Positions 9,884 through 21,571 are shown, numbered from the stretch's first letter. The stretch is DNA of 30,419 bases from Glomus cerebriforme (GCA_003550305.1 QKYT01000037.1:252444-282862), one strand, 5' to 3'. The notes: generated by a model not told the origin, from the letters alone. A program made the numbers and translations.

Positions 9884-9914
9884 CCCCCATCCGTTTTTTG
9901 TAAATTTGGCAACT

Positions 9915-10803
9915 ATGGTACCGTCAGGAAATCCAGAAGACGATATTACAAACCCATTGATTAACCAAAATAGTTCAACTCAATATTCTTCTGAACCTTC
10001 AAACGCTTCTATTCCAACACCTACAAGCCCAATAAATTTCAACATGAGCTTCGTATTTTCTTTGCTTGTGAGCCTCGGAGCTTTTCTGTTCGCTAGTACT
10101 GTTTGGTATATAACAAGTTCTGTGGACTATTTCTTTTTTATTTGGCACCCTACTTTAATGGCTATGGTAATTTTAATGGCAACACAAGGTAAACTATTAA
10201 AGCTTTCCTTATAAAGTACATCAAAATATTGTATTCTCATTATCAGAAATAATACGTCATAAATATCATAGGTATTGCTATTCTTCAAAAGGCAGAGACC
10301 AGACAAGAAAAAGAGGGTGCTTTAAATTTTCATAAATTAATGCAGTCTATCACGTTTTTGAGCGTAATTGGTGGATTTTACATCACTTATACATTTAAAG
10401 CAGAGAATAATGCAGAACATTGTAAGTTTATCCCATCGAGTTCTCGGTTATTTTGGGGTTGATAAATCAACATTAATATTATGGTTTTATAGTTACGTCT
10501 CCTCATGGAAAATTCGGATTGATCACATTTTCATTTATCCTCATTCAATCAATCGCTGGATCAACTTTAGTGAATTTCCCTGGAGTAGTGGGAGGTGCTG
10601 CAAAAGCAAGAGCCATGTATAAATATCATAGGATTTCTGGTTATTTTCTCTTACCTTTAATCTGGCTAACAGCTCTTGGAGGAACTCAAGCTGATTGGAC
10701 TAAAAGTCAATTTGATCATCTTTGGATTTGGTTAACAGCTGCAGGAATGGTTTTGGTTGGTACTGTTGGTAATATTAACTCAAATAAGTTGAAAGTTCGG
10801 TAA
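9915..10803 (+). CDS. Cytochrome b561 domain transmembrane reductase
   Basis: Three exons (9915-10188, 10272-10421, 10493-10803) give 244 residues. The first 42 residues are Ser/Thr/Asn/Pro-rich and polar. About five to six hydrophobic segments follow, as in the CYB561D1/D2 group. Four histidines that bind two haems in this family are visible: H78 (IWHPTLM), H112 (NFHKLM), H146 (TSPHGKFG) and H187 (KYHRISGY). Family members carry electrons across a membrane, from cytosolic ascorbate or another donor, to reduce ferric iron or monodehydroascorbate; in fungi the donor is less certain. I chose the ATG at 9915; a TTG three codons earlier is in frame but unlikely. The protein ends soon after the last membrane segment with a short NSNKLKVR tail. 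Introns are 83 and 71 nt. It is convergent with the TMEM14 gene. Confidence 0.9.
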
Positions 10804-11156
10804 ACGCAACGTTCGATACTAGCTTTAAAGGTATCAATTATTTTGTTTTCTTTTTAAATGTGGTTCCAAGCTAAACAGAAAGTAAAAAAAAAAAGGATTA
10901 TCTTATTTGTCCACTCTTTTATATTTTTTTCGCGTGGTGGCTCTTAATCCAAAATTCAATATGTGGAATTTTCTATACCAAATTTAAATTTTAAATCAAA
11001 TCACCAAAGTATTTGATAATATTCGCTGTTATAACCATTAAACATTGACACCAAGCAAATAATTTTATAATGATTTTATTTATATTTAAATAATTTTATT
11101 AATATGCATATTATATATAAAATAAGTCTCGCTAATATTAAAGAAATAGTTTATAT
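10804..11156. other. Convergent 3' spacer
   Basis: 353 bp between the stops of the cytochrome b561 gene (+) and the TMEM14 gene (-). AT-rich, presumably the two 3' untranslated regions. No further gene is seen. Confidence 0.6.
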
Positions 11157-11842
11157 TTAAGAAATATATCGATATCCATAGCGAGCAGCTGAAAATAAAC
11201 TAGATAGTAAAATATAATTAGGCCAATACACTAATTTTTTTAAGATCGATATTATTGATTATTTATTTTTACCTGAGAACAGTTACAAGACCAGCGGGCA
11301 TAAATTTTCCACTTTTATAAAAACGAGCTCCCATTACAAGTAATAATACAAGAGAAACAGCTACGATAATTATTTTTTAAAAAAATTAAAGGGTAGCTTA
11401 AGAAGATTTTTATTGAAATAAGTTAAATTTACCTAACGCTAAACTGACATTCTTTGGATTTGTGCTTGCGCGATTTGCTGCGAATGCCTATAATAGAAAA
11501 TGATTTATTAATGACAAATAGAACAATTATTCGTAAGGAGCATGAATAATGCTTACCGCTAAACTGCCAAACAATAATCCGGCCACTAGCGAAGTCGTGC
11601 TACCTATCTCATGGTAAGTTTAATGAGATATTTAATTAATTGAAAAGGTTTAATAATGTAAATAGTTGAAAATTTTAATATATTGACCTGCTTTGATAAA
11701 GCCAATTAAGCCACCCAAAGTAACTATCTATTATTATTTATAAAAAAATATTTCATTAATACCTTTTCTAACTAAAAGAACTTAATTTGATATTTACAGA
11801 AGCATAAGCGTATCCAAGATAATCAATATTATTAGACATCAT
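11157..11842 (-). CDS. TMEM14 family small membrane protein
   Basis: Six short exons on the minus strand (11842-11798, 11727-11688, 11603-11557, 11487-11433, 11360-11273, 11199-11157) join to 105 residues with consistent phases. The product reads IDYLGYAYASIVTLGGLIGF, then a Gly-rich AGSTTSLVAGLLFGSLAAFA, then GARFYKSGKFMPAGLVT. The last is the signature of the TMEM14/UPF0136 family (residues about 78-94). Four hydrophobic segments are expected. Human TMEM14C is a mitochondrial inner-membrane protein needed for haem precursor (protoporphyrinogen) import; whether the fungal protein does this is not shown. Two in-frame ATGs (11842 and 11839) are possible. Every exon is under 90 nt, so the gene is easily missed by ORF scanning. 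It shares a 168 bp promoter with ATG14. Confidence 0.88.
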
Positions 11843-12010
11843 TACAAATGTAATAAAAAAAAAAAGAGAAGTTAATGAAAGAAACGTTGAATCCTAAGAT
11901 TTTAAAGATCTACAGTTCTATACCAATTACGTAATCATTAAAATGAAGTTAAATACTATTTTACTGAAAGTTTCTTCGGTAAAAAAAAATTTATCTTTTT
12001 TCTTTTAAAA
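11843..12010. promoter_or_regulatory. Bidirectional promoter TMEM14/ATG14
   Basis: 168 bp between two divergent ATGs. It contains CCAAT at 11923-11927 overlapping the palindrome ATTACGTAAT (11926-11935), a bZIP-like half-site pair. T/A tracts flank it. Co-regulation is an inference. Confidence 0.5.
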
Positions 12011-13648
12011 ATGGAGTGTCAACTTTGTCACAACTATAATCGAAAATTTTGTTGTACAACTTGTCTTCGTGAAAAGTACTGTATTTTATTATTATTTTAA
12101 GAGTTTTCAAGATATCAGTTAAATGGTTTATCTTTTTGCTTAGATTGAGATCGTATAATGCAGAGTTGAAACAAATCACTCAAGTCAAACAGCAAAAAAT
12201 AGAACGAGCTAATAAATTTCTTTCGGGATCTATGAGGAACCTTCAAATAAGTTTAGCTGATAAACATGCCAGACTACAAAAATTAAATAACTTGGAAATA
12301 GAAATAAATAAAAGAAAAGAAGAAATAATTAGAGGTATATAATAGGTTTATTTTTATTTAAATCACTTATCGACTAGCTTATTTATTTTATTTTATTATA
12401 GATCGTCAAGAAATTGATGCAAGGAAAAAAAATTTACAAGCAAGAAAACAAGTATTGTTAAATTCTCATGATTGTTTTAAAAAGCTTAAATCACATCAAA
12501 GAACTGTTATAACAAAAGACATTGATAATATTAAAGAAAAATGGCGTAACGCACATCAATTTTTAATTCAATCAAGAAAAGTTTTAATTAGCGAATTAGT
12601 TTCTATATTTGATTTAAAAAAATTAAATGATTATGAAACAAAATTTTATCAAAATAATGGAATTTTAAGTGGCGGTGGTGTTAATAATTTAATATCTTCT
12701 ACAAATGGAAAATTTGATGATGACTCCGAATATTCAATTGCTGGAAGAACTTTACCCAAAAAAGCCGATTTTACAAGTAAGAAGTTTATTTCAAAAGTGC
12801 GTGATTTAAAATATTTTAACAATTTTTTTTTTATTTAGGATACCCATTGGAAGAGATTAATACAGCGGTGGGTCACGTTATACATATATTAGGTTTAATA
12901 GCTCATTATCTTGGGATAAAACTTCCATTTACATTAGTAAACAGAGGATCAAATTCATACGCAGAAGGTTCATTGAATGAAATAGCAGGAAGGTAATTAT
13001 TTTTTTAAAAAGTTTTTTATAAAAATATATATATATATTTTTTTCTTTATTCAAAAATTTAAAAATATCGTTAATAACGGTCAGGACTTTAATAATAGTA
13101 AAAGGCCACCACTTTTTTTAACAGCTGAAAATTTAGAAAGCTTTACTGTAGGAATGGCTATGCTTAATTATAATATTGCTTATCTATGTCATACACAAGG
13201 TATTGAAATACCTTATCATAAAGTTCCTCATACTTTACATAATTTATTTCTTTGTTGTAATACTTCTAATCTTGGAAGGTAAGAATAACTTCTGAAGCGT
13301 TTTAATTGGTAAAGTAGTCATTACTAAGATTTCAAACTATTTATAGGTATGGGCATCTTACTGCACTTAATCGAATACCAGATCAATCATTTAATTTGGA
13401 TTTTCAAGAAGTTGTACGAATAATGTTGGCACGTAGAAATAATTTAAATACGAAGAATGATTTATTAATTAATAATATCAAAGGAACTACTTTAAATGAT
13501 TATTTTGAAGGAGGTAACTATTTATTTTTTTTTAAAAAAAAAACTTATATTGATAATGTTCTTAAAATACCTTTTTTTTTTGTTAGATAATGAAGATGAT
13601 AATGAAAATGAGGATGGCGAAACTTGGGTTCTTTGTGATACTGTATAA
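12011..13648 (+). CDS. ATG14: Atg14, autophagy-specific subunit of PI3-kinase complex I
   Basis: Seven exons (12011-12075, 12144-12334, 12402-12776, 12839-12992, 13099-13278, 13347-13513, 13587-13648) give 397 residues. The N-terminus has the cysteine pairs of Atg14/Barkor: C3-x2-C6 and C15-x2-C18 (MECQLCHNYNRKFCCTTC). Residues about 25-150 are charged and heptad-rich, consistent with the coiled coil that binds Beclin/Atg6. The C-terminal half (ISELVSIFDL, AVGHVIHILGLIAHYLGIKL, KRPPLFLTAENLESF, MAMLNYNIAYLC) is the conserved Atg14/UVRAG fold, and the end is acidic, ETWVLCDTV. Atg14 targets Vps34-Vps15-Atg6 to the phagophore site to make PI3P. UVRAG/Vps38 is the alternative paralogue, but the cysteine motif and lack of a C2 domain favour Atg14. 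The exon 5 acceptor (AATAATAG before 13099) is the only one that keeps frame. It is convergent with ATG1. Confidence 0.85.
13525..13543. repeat. T9A10 tract in ATG14 intron 6
   Basis: A perfect homopolymer junction (T13525-13533, A13534-13543), self-complementary. It is one of seven in the gene-rich half. Confidence 0.7.
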
Positions 13649-14235
13649 TAATGAAATTTATATTAAAATTTTGGAATATTTCGTTTGTAAATTGCATGTT
13701 TAAGCTTATTTAAATTCAAATTTTTAGTGTTCTTTGTAATAGTAGATCAAAAAAAAAAAAAAGTAATAATAGATAGATAATAAAATTAAGACCAATTTAA
13801 AAATTGTTAAAAAGTTCACCTATTTATTAATACAATTACTATAACAAATATTAAAAAATTACAAAGTTGGGTCAAAAATAATTGAATAATTGTGTAATCT
13901 AAAGAAAACAATTAAACAGTAAAAAAAACAATTTATTCAACTTAATAAATAATTCTAATCTCAATATATATATTATAGTACAATTATTTATTAATTCATG
14001 ATTCATTTGGGGAGGGGAAATTTTCGATCAAACAGAATGCGATTAATTTGAATTGTTTTAACGCATTTTTAAAATGTCCTATTGTTGAAATGTAAAATGT
14101 TCATTGGATATAATAATATTTTCCTTCCAACTTCCAAAACCTATATTAATCGTAATTTATGTTTATTCCATCACGAACTCTCAAATTCAAATTTAATTTG
14201 TCGGTTTACGTTAAATCAATATTTTTTCAATCCTA
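13649..14235. other. ATG14/ATG1 convergent 3' spacer
   Basis: 587 bp between the two stop codons. AT-rich sequence (about 13650-13990) and then a somewhat more balanced stretch at 13990-14060. Probably 3' untranslated regions of both genes. An open stretch on the plus strand at 14082-14264 overlaps the last ATG1 exon and has no support as a gene. Confidence 0.5.
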
Positions 14236-17200
14236 TTATCCTGGACTCCCATTTTGACCCGTAAGAATTGGATTTTCTGTATTAGCCAATTTCTTTCGTA
14301 ATGAACTTAATCGTTTGTTGATTTCCTTAATATCTATTTATTTTTTTAAATAACTTAGAATAAGGTAAAATAAATAATGACCTAACGAAATTAATAATAG
14401 TACATACATCGATTTACAATCTTTCGATCATAATCTTCGATCTTCTCGTCCTTTTCATTAGAATCTGAAGGAGTCTCCAGAATACTGTTTAACATGTAAA
14501 TAGCGGATTGGTAGGCTTTTTCACATGCAGGTAAATCTTCACCAACCAATTCGTTAAGAGCTGCTTGGCGACTCTAAAGTATATGTATGAAATAAAATTT
14601 TTGAGAGCGATAAGGTATATGTATATATATGTTATGTTAAAAATTTTATAAATTTACCATTTCGAGTGCTCGATCATAGAGAAGTTTCTCTACTATAACA
14701 CTAGACTTTTCTTCTATTGGAAACCTGGATTTAGCATATTCTGCTTTATCAAGACATTCATTAAACTTTGCACGAACCCATTGCACAGCTAATTTGTTAT
14801 TTAAAAAAAAGAGGAGATATATATTATTATTTTCAGAATCTACATAATATTATTTATGGAAAACTTACCAGCAATCAATCTTGGAGAAGCTCGTTTTCCT
14901 CCAGGATAATTTGCATTCCTTTCTCCGTTTGTCCAATAATCTTTGGCACTATCCATGGCTGCCTGCAAAAAAGAAAGTGCCCTTAGGTATAAAACAAACG
15001 CCTCTTCCGCTTTTATTGCAGCTACTTTTTCTGAGACAGGTGTATCGTCCACCATGTCGTTGCTGGCAGATGGAGGTGGTGGTAGAAGCTGATTAAATTT
15101 TGTGCTAGCAAATTGGAAAATGACATACGCTTTGTGTGCGTGTTCTTCTATCGTTTTAACAACTGCCTCCTAAAAATTAAAATATATACATCTTAACAGA
15201 TTTCACTAAGAAATTTTACAAATACTGGAAATGTTATATTACTTCAGCAGGATCACTCAAATCGGAGGAAGGAATTACAATAGCATTTCCTTTTTGTTTT
15301 GTATATTTCTCACTCCAAGATGGAGGAGAATTACCAGTTCCAAATAAACGACCTGATGCGACAGATAAAGCCCTTTCAAGAGCCGACAATGCGCTATTGG
15401 CATTACCAGCAGAATTAGCTCTTTCATGATTTACGGAAATAGGTAACGCGAAGGGTGGTGTTGTCGAAAAAAAGAATGATGTTGAAGTATTTGCGTTTGG
15501 AGGTTGTGTCCGATATTGAATATCTAATTGGTTTGAAGGTCCAGCTAATACAATAGTAGTCCCTTTATTTCCATATGTATTTACTAATCCTTTTGGTGAT
15601 GCGGCATTAAATTCTGTATCATATTCAGGCAGTATATATTACTTCTATTTGAAAAGAAACAGATTCGAATGCAAAGCTAACCAATAAAAGGTATACAATA
15701 TTCATGGCTCTATTTTATCTAACAATACCCTTTAATTGGTTTTAAATTTAAAAATAACTATAAATAAAAAAAATATTATTCATACCATCTGCTAATGCAT
15801 TGACTTCTACAGTCCGTTTCGATCCAACAAGAACATATTCTCTTTCAAATTCATAACCAGTTAGTTCTTCTCCACTCGATCGAATATTCAAATTTTCACT
15901 TTCATTGTTTCGTTTTTTATTTATTACTTCTTGAGTCGAAGGTTTTTGCACTAACAATGAAGGAGATGGTGATAAATTATCATATGGTGGTTGTAAATCT
16001 ACATTATTATTATTGTCGCTATTTTTTGTTATTCCTGTTGTTGTACCTGGATATTTATTGTTTCTTTAGTATTACATAAAAAATTAAAGATCAATATAAA
16101 TTTTCATAAATAAGGTATGTTAAACAAAAGAAATTTTACAATTGCAAAAATACCGATTATCCCTAGAAGCTTTTCTTTGTAAAGGATTATTATAATCCGT
16201 TAAATTTATGTTTGCTTTCTGTGATATTTCGTAGTCTTTACGAGATAAATTAGATTTAGTGTGAATCTGTAGATTTCTTGATTGATTATTGGAAATCTCT
16301 TCTTGATATATTACTGGAACTGGGGATGATTTTGATCTATCCCTAACATGCGTTTTAAGTCCATTATCCTGGGTGTTTGTCGCTATTATAGTAATACCTT
16401 TGAGTTTTGAATCAAGACCGGATCTTTCTTTTGAATGAAACGTTCTAATAGATGATCTTGGTTGCAAAGGTTCTAATCTACCTGTTACACAAGGGTGCAT
16501 AAAGAATTCTTCAAATGAAATACGTTCAACAGGATTACGTTTCAACAAATGTCTTATTAAATCTTTAAGATCATCACTAACAACCGGGTATGCTCCACCA
16601 TTATTTGAAGATGCTTTATTATTTGTAGATGACTTTGCTGAATCCAATTGAGAATATCCCGTTTGTATAATTCCGGTTGATTCATTAGGAAATTTAATTC
16701 TATCACCACGGGTTTCAATTTTTTTTAATAATTCCACGTGATTTTGAGCTCTAAATGGAGGTTTACCAATACTCATTTCATATAAAACAGCACCAACACT
16801 CCAAAGATCAGCTTTAGCATCATATTTTTCATAACGTAATATTTCCGGAGCCATATAAAGTGGGGAACCACATAATGTCTCTGCCAAGCTAGTGGATGGT
16901 AATATACGAGCAAAACCAAAGTCTGCAATTTTCAAAATTGGAAGGTCAGGTGAACCAATAATAGGACCTCTTTGTTTATCAGTAGGTGGTGGCAACAATA
17001 AGAGATTCTAACATTATTAAATAATAAAAATTAGAAAAAAAAGTCGTATATAACGCAAATATTCAATTACAAATTATAAATAAAGCACCTGAGGCTTGAT
17101 ATCACGATGTATTAAGTTCTGTGATCTCAAAAACTCCAGCGCGTTTGCTGAAAGGAAATATATATATTATAAATGAATAATGTTTGCCTGTAAATATGTA

Positions 17201-18002
17201 TTCAAAATGTAATTTTGAACTGACAATACTCCACTTGCTATTAAAATACAAATCCATGGAAAAAACATGAACATTCCTAATAAACTTGTGCCTTCTGTTA
17301 AAATAAAATGAATATATTCAGAATACCTAGTTGTTTTAGGAAATGACGAACAACATATTCGTTTAGGCCATTCGTAGTAGGTTTCAACTCTGAATCGGTT
17401 GCGGTGATACTATTTACATCACCCCGTCTTTTTATATAATTTGACAAATCACCCATAGAACAAAATTCCATAATTAAGTGAATATGAGTATCTGATTTCT
17501 TTAAATAATTGGTTTTGTTAATAAAAGAATAGCAAAAGCAACATTTAAAAACTACAAATTATATTGTTTTAACTATGCTAACCTTACAATCAACTAACTG
17601 AACAATATGATCGTGACGAATTCCTTTAAGGATTTGTATCTCAGATTCCAAATTTTCTAATAACTTTTTTGTTAATCTAGATCGCAATACGGATTTGATA
17701 GCAACAGGCTCGTGCGTTTTCTGTAAAATTGAATATTAAATTGACAGTCAAGAAAATTATTAAACGATTTATTTTTTAGAAACAGACAGAAAGGGTTATG
17801 GTGAAGATAGTTAACGTTTGTGCAGCGATTGGGACGGTTCTTGGTTTAACCAAATTGTTCAAATTTAAACTACCTTATTATACCCCTTATAAACGTATGC
17901 AAAAGACCCCCGACCTATTTCAGTGCCCATAAGGTAGTTTCCTATACCTAAAGGCAACCCTTTAGCACCTCTTTTTTCTGGTGATCTTGTAACAGAAGTC
18001 AT
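14236..18002 (-). CDS. ATG1: Atg1/ULK autophagy-initiating serine/threonine kinase
   Basis: Eleven exons on the minus strand: 18002-17874, 17720-17583, 17498-17327, 17147-17089, 17007-16154, 16063-15786, 15613-15243, 15169-14869, 14788-14658, 14573-14408, 14333-14236. They join to 898 residues, close to the yeast length. The kinase domain spans about 22-330: glycine loop [11 protein letters not shown] (30-40), lysine K52 (VAIKSV), HRDIKPQN (160-167), DFGFA (195-199) and GSPLYMAPE (213-221). A Ser/Asn-rich linker follows with an AIM/LIR-like EYVLV at about 526-530, the equivalent of the Atg8-binding site of other Atg1/ULK kinases. The C-terminal part (about 640-898) is the helical tandem MIT domain that binds Atg13 ([20 protein letters not shown] and [20 protein letters not shown]). 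Atg1 with Atg13 and Atg17/FIP200 starts autophagosome formation. The exon 7 acceptor is the least certain join: only TACAG before 15613 keeps the frame. Confidence 0.92.
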
Positions 18003-18326
18003 TTTCCGAGTGTAATTTAGCTATCAAAAAAACGTGAAAGACGCTTTTAAATAAAATTTGGATAGCATGTGATTCAGCTCACGTGAATTCAGTGCAATTA
18101 TGATAACACTTTTCCATGGGTTCACACGATTTTCATTGTTCTAATAAGTTTATTATTTGATGATACCATTCAGTACTTGATTGCGCAATAAATAATATTA
18201 AGTATATAAAAATAACATAATAAGGAAAATCTTTCATAATTTGAAATTTTAATTATAGCAGAAAATTACATTACACTACCTATAAAAAAATAATTAACTC
18301 ATAATATACGATTCTTTTTCTACAAA
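18003..18326. other. ATG1 promoter and cyclin H 3' end
   Basis: 324 bp between the ATG1 start and the cyclin H stop, both minus strand. It serves as the ATG1 promoter/leader (right-to-left) and the cyclin H 3' untranslated region. It contains an E-box palindrome, described separately. Confidence 0.6.
18079..18086. promoter_or_regulatory. TCACGTGA palindrome upstream of ATG1
   Basis: An E-box octamer 77 bp upstream of the ATG1 start codon. In fungi CACGTG sites bind basic helix-loop-helix regulators such as Cbf1/Pho4 types. The same octamer occurs in the cyclin H/RRP8 promoter. Confidence 0.5.
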
Positions 18327-19841
18327 CTATTTAAATACTTCTTCCAAAGATTTTTGATATTCATCTTCAATTCTTTTTTTTTTATGGTGGTCAGCATCTT
18401 CAAGTTCTTCTCTTTCAAGCTTTCTCTTCCTTGAACTTTTTTTGTTGTGTAACAAAATTTTATTTAGTATAATGTTATTAAAACAATAAGAATGGTTGTT
18501 CTTGTCTTAACACTTACATTGCACTGTTTGGATTTTTTTCTGGATTTTTACATTTATGCAATCTGGCATCGATCTCTTTTGCTTTATTGAGAGGCGTAGG
18601 CTCATATTCTTTTATAATCTTTTCGATTTCATCAATTGTCTTGTATAAATTATCTAGTTTTGTCTTAGGCTCAGAATTGAATTTTGTACGAAAATAGCTA
18701 ATAATCCGCAAGGAATCTCAAATTAATAAAAATAAATAACTGAAAAATATTTTATTCATAAAAAACAATTCTTACCTATTCAGATCAAAATTTAATTCTT
18801 TGGCAGCAAGACGTACCGTTGCCAATGCAATTTGTGATGGTTGATAAAGAAACATAGTGTCAGTGAAAAGAGATTTGTGAATAAATTCCTTTGATTTTTC
18901 GTATATGACTTGTATTTTTTTCGCATCTTTTAAAACCGTCTTTGTAAAAAAGTATGTTGAAATAATAATTTATTATAAGAACTATAAAACTTCTTTAAAA
19001 ATAGAATACATACTTGCATATCCAGAAATAGACCGTATGCACTAAGATAAGGATGATGAACAGTGAATTCATATCTTAAACTTCGTGCGACTATTAATTC
19101 TAAATCAAAAATAACTTCCTTGGTCGCTTTAGTGGGCAGGAATTTAATAAAATCTTCAATGGCCACAAATGAAAATTCGGTTTTTGCAGCGAGGAAAAGA
19201 CAAGTTATGCTGTTTATTTCATTATTAATTATAAAATTAACTTGATTTATTTATCTAGTAATTAATTTAATTAACTCACATTATATCCCTGGGATGATAA
19301 TCCATCATGGTATTCCGTAAATAAAATCTCTTTACGTATGTGATTGCACTTGCCTAAATGAAATGACAATAGAAAATTTTAATTATAACTATTATGATCT
19401 AATTTCTCTAAATACTTATTAAATTATAATTACTTTTACTTTATCTGTGAATTTATTTTTTTGAATTTCCTCGGGGAATTTACTATCGACCAAAGGAATT
19501 TGTGTTTGATAATAATTGCACAACGCTAATTCATCTTCCATTTTTAAATATTCGATTTCGGATGGATTTATACGCGGTGAGTTTACTCGTTCAGGTTGCT
19601 CGCCACGTGTAGGCGTTGATTTTGCTGAAATTTGTTTTTGCAATTCCTAAGATAAAACAAAAATGAATATTTGGGATAATAATATTTCAACAAATTTATT
19701 TTCACTCACAGCTTCTTCAGACACTCTTTGTTTTACTCGTTCAACGGCTGATGCATGATTCTTTTCACGAATTTCTTGCAGCTTCTCTTTTGAATAGTAC
19801 CAATTACGATATTGGGAAGTTTCTGTAAACAGTTCCCTCAT
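18327..19841 (-). CDS. CCNH: Cyclin H (CDK-activating kinase / TFIIH)
   Basis: Seven exons on the minus strand (19841-19710, 19646-19434, 19353-19280, 19209-19014, 18939-18776, 18697-18518, 18435-18327) give 355 residues; human cyclin H has 323 and yeast Ccl1 393. The N-terminus YRNWYYSKEKLQEIR matches the cyclin H N-terminal helix (YWTFSSEEEL type). Cyclin box 1 runs from about residue 80 with ITYVKRFYLRNTMMDYHPRD and TCLFLAAKTE (K149 and E151, the kinase-contact region); box 2 follows with YEFTVHHPYLSAYGLFLDMQ and PSQIALATVRLAAKEL. A basic, acidic helical tail ends the protein. It partners the Cdk7/Kin28 kinase to phosphorylate the RNA polymerase II tail and cell-cycle kinases. The last acceptor is an A-run (AAAAAAAG), unusual but the only one keeping frame. 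The ATG directly follows a T14A10 tract in the leader. Confidence 0.92.
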
Positions 19842-19864
19842 TTTTTTTTTAAAAAAAAAAAAAA
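19841..19864. repeat. T10A14 tract abutting the cyclin H start
   Basis: T19841-19850 followed by A19851-19864. On the minus strand it is the immediate leader of cyclin H, with the A-run reaching into the ATG. It is likely nucleosome-poor DNA in the promoter. Confidence 0.7.
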
Positions 19865-19973
19865 GGTTGGTGCGATTATCAGATATACTGTATGTATGAA
19901 ATCTTGATCACGTGATGACCAACACTTTAAAAAATCGAATTTAATATTTTTTGTTGGAAGGGTTTTTTTCGTC
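19842..19973. promoter_or_regulatory. Bidirectional promoter cyclin H/RRP8 with E-box
   Basis: 132 bp between divergent start codons. It contains TCACGTGA at 19908-19915, almost centred, plus the T10A14 tract on the cyclin H side. The short distance means both transcripts must start within it. Confidence 0.6.
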
Positions 19974-21423
19974 ATGTCAACAAATTTGTTTGAAGCTCCT
20001 GGCTGGAACTTAGGAAAATTAATCCCTCAAGAAACATCACCAAATGATAAACGTAATAAAAAACGAGGAACACAAGAACAAGTGTCATTTATAGAGAAGA
20101 AGAGCCATCATAAATTAATTAAAATAAGTCAAAAACGAGATTCAAAAATAAGTAAGAATCAAGAGCCAAACCAGCTCGATAAGAATAACGCTTCTAAAAA
20201 ATCTGTACGGCTAACACGAATTCAAAAATCGAAAGAACATCAAGTTAAACAAAAGAAACGATCAATTTCTAAAAAAACGAACTTAAAGGTTGTTGTTTTT
20301 AAGAGAATGGTGTTCCAAATATTTTCTTAGACATTTAACCAAACTATTATTTAGAATGCAGAAAATCCATTTGCAGATGCTGATGATTTCGATAACTCTG
20401 AAGAAAGCACTGAAGAAATAATATTAAAACCCGAAAAATCAAATAACGATAAACCAAAGGGAACATTAGAAAAAATGAAAAAGAAATTATCCGAGGGTAA
20501 ATTTCGTTGGATAAATGAACAACTATATACAACAACTGGATCAAAGGCTTTAGAAATGTTCCAGAAAAATCCTCAATTATTTGATGAGGTTAAATGTAAA
20601 TTAAATATATTTATAATTTATGCAATTATGAAATGATTTATTGACAATTTTAACTTTTATTGATAGTATCATGATGGGTTTCGTTCAGCAGTTGAATCAT
20701 GGCCTATTAATCCTGTTGATATAATATTGTTATATTTAAAACAAAAGTCAAAAGAAATAATTGTTGCAGATTTGGGTTGTGGTGAAGGTAAAATAGGATT
20801 GGAAGCACCAAATAAAGTATTATCATTCGATTTGGTTGCTAAGCACGACAAAGTGATTGTGTGCGATATTGCCAAGGTATGAATTAATTTACATGTTTAT
20901 TTAAATTTATCTTTTTAATTAATAAATTATTTCATTCTAGTTACCAATTCCTGACAGTTTTTTTGATATCGTGATATTTTGTTTATCACTTATGGGAACT
21001 AATTATATTGAGTACCTCAAGGAAGCACATCGTGTATTGAAAACAAAGTAAGTCTTCGAATTTATATTTGAATTTATGGAACATATGTGGATGTATGTAG
21101 ATTTATCTATTTTTAAAAAAATTGCAAATAGTGGCGAATTGAAAGTTACTGAAGTTGTAAGTCGGTTCTCTGATATTAATGCATTCATTGAAGTTCTCGC
21201 CGAGATAGGATTTAAATTACTAAAAAAGGTAAGAAAATAAATGATTGTATAAAGCAAAAAAAAAAATCCGTTGTAAAATTTTAATTTTGAATTTGTTTTT
21301 AAGGATGATACAAATAAGATGTTTATTATGTTTGATTTTGTCAAAAAACCTCGTAAGACAAAAAAGGCCCAATCACATAATGCTACAGATTTATTAAAGC
21401 CATGTGTTTATAAAAAACGTTAA
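19974..21423 (+). CDS. RRP8: RRP8-type rRNA adenine-N1 methyltransferase
   Basis: Six exons (19974-20288, 20355-20588, 20667-20876, 20941-21047, 21132-21228, 21304-21423) give 360 residues. Residues 1-150 are lysine/arginine-rich, typical of nucleolar targeting. The catalytic part starts with the family hallmark FRWINEQLYTTTGSKA (155-170), then YHDGFRSAVESWPINPVDII. S-adenosylmethionine motif I is VADLGCGEG (216-224), followed by SFDLVA, CDIAKLPIPDSFFDIVIFCL and EAHRVLK. Rrp8 methylates N1 of a conserved adenine in helix 25.1 of the large-subunit rRNA and acts in the nucleolus; the human orthologue (nucleomethylin) also has chromatin roles. The length is close to yeast Rrp8 (392). The protein ends in a basic tail. 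It is divergent from cyclin H and convergent with the ZGPAT-like gene (148 bp apart). Confidence 0.93.
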
Positions 21424-21571
21424 TATCAATTTTCGATCAATAAATACACTATATGATTAAGATTTTTTATATGGGCAATTTTAATAAAATTATATAATTG
21501 AACTTTGATATTATATCTAAAAACTTTTTCAATAAATAATCAAAACTATATGAAAATAATTTAATTTACAT

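Noticed and set aside
9906..9914. TTG start three codons upstream for the cytochrome b561 protein
   Set aside because: The ATG at 9915 is in frame and much more likely in a fungus.
14082..14264. Plus-strand open frame near the ATG1 3' end
   Set aside because: Overlaps the last ATG1 exon on the other strand and shows no protein-like composition.
14768..15096. Plus-strand open frames opposite ATG1 exons 8-9
   Set aside because: Antisense shadows of a well-supported coding region.
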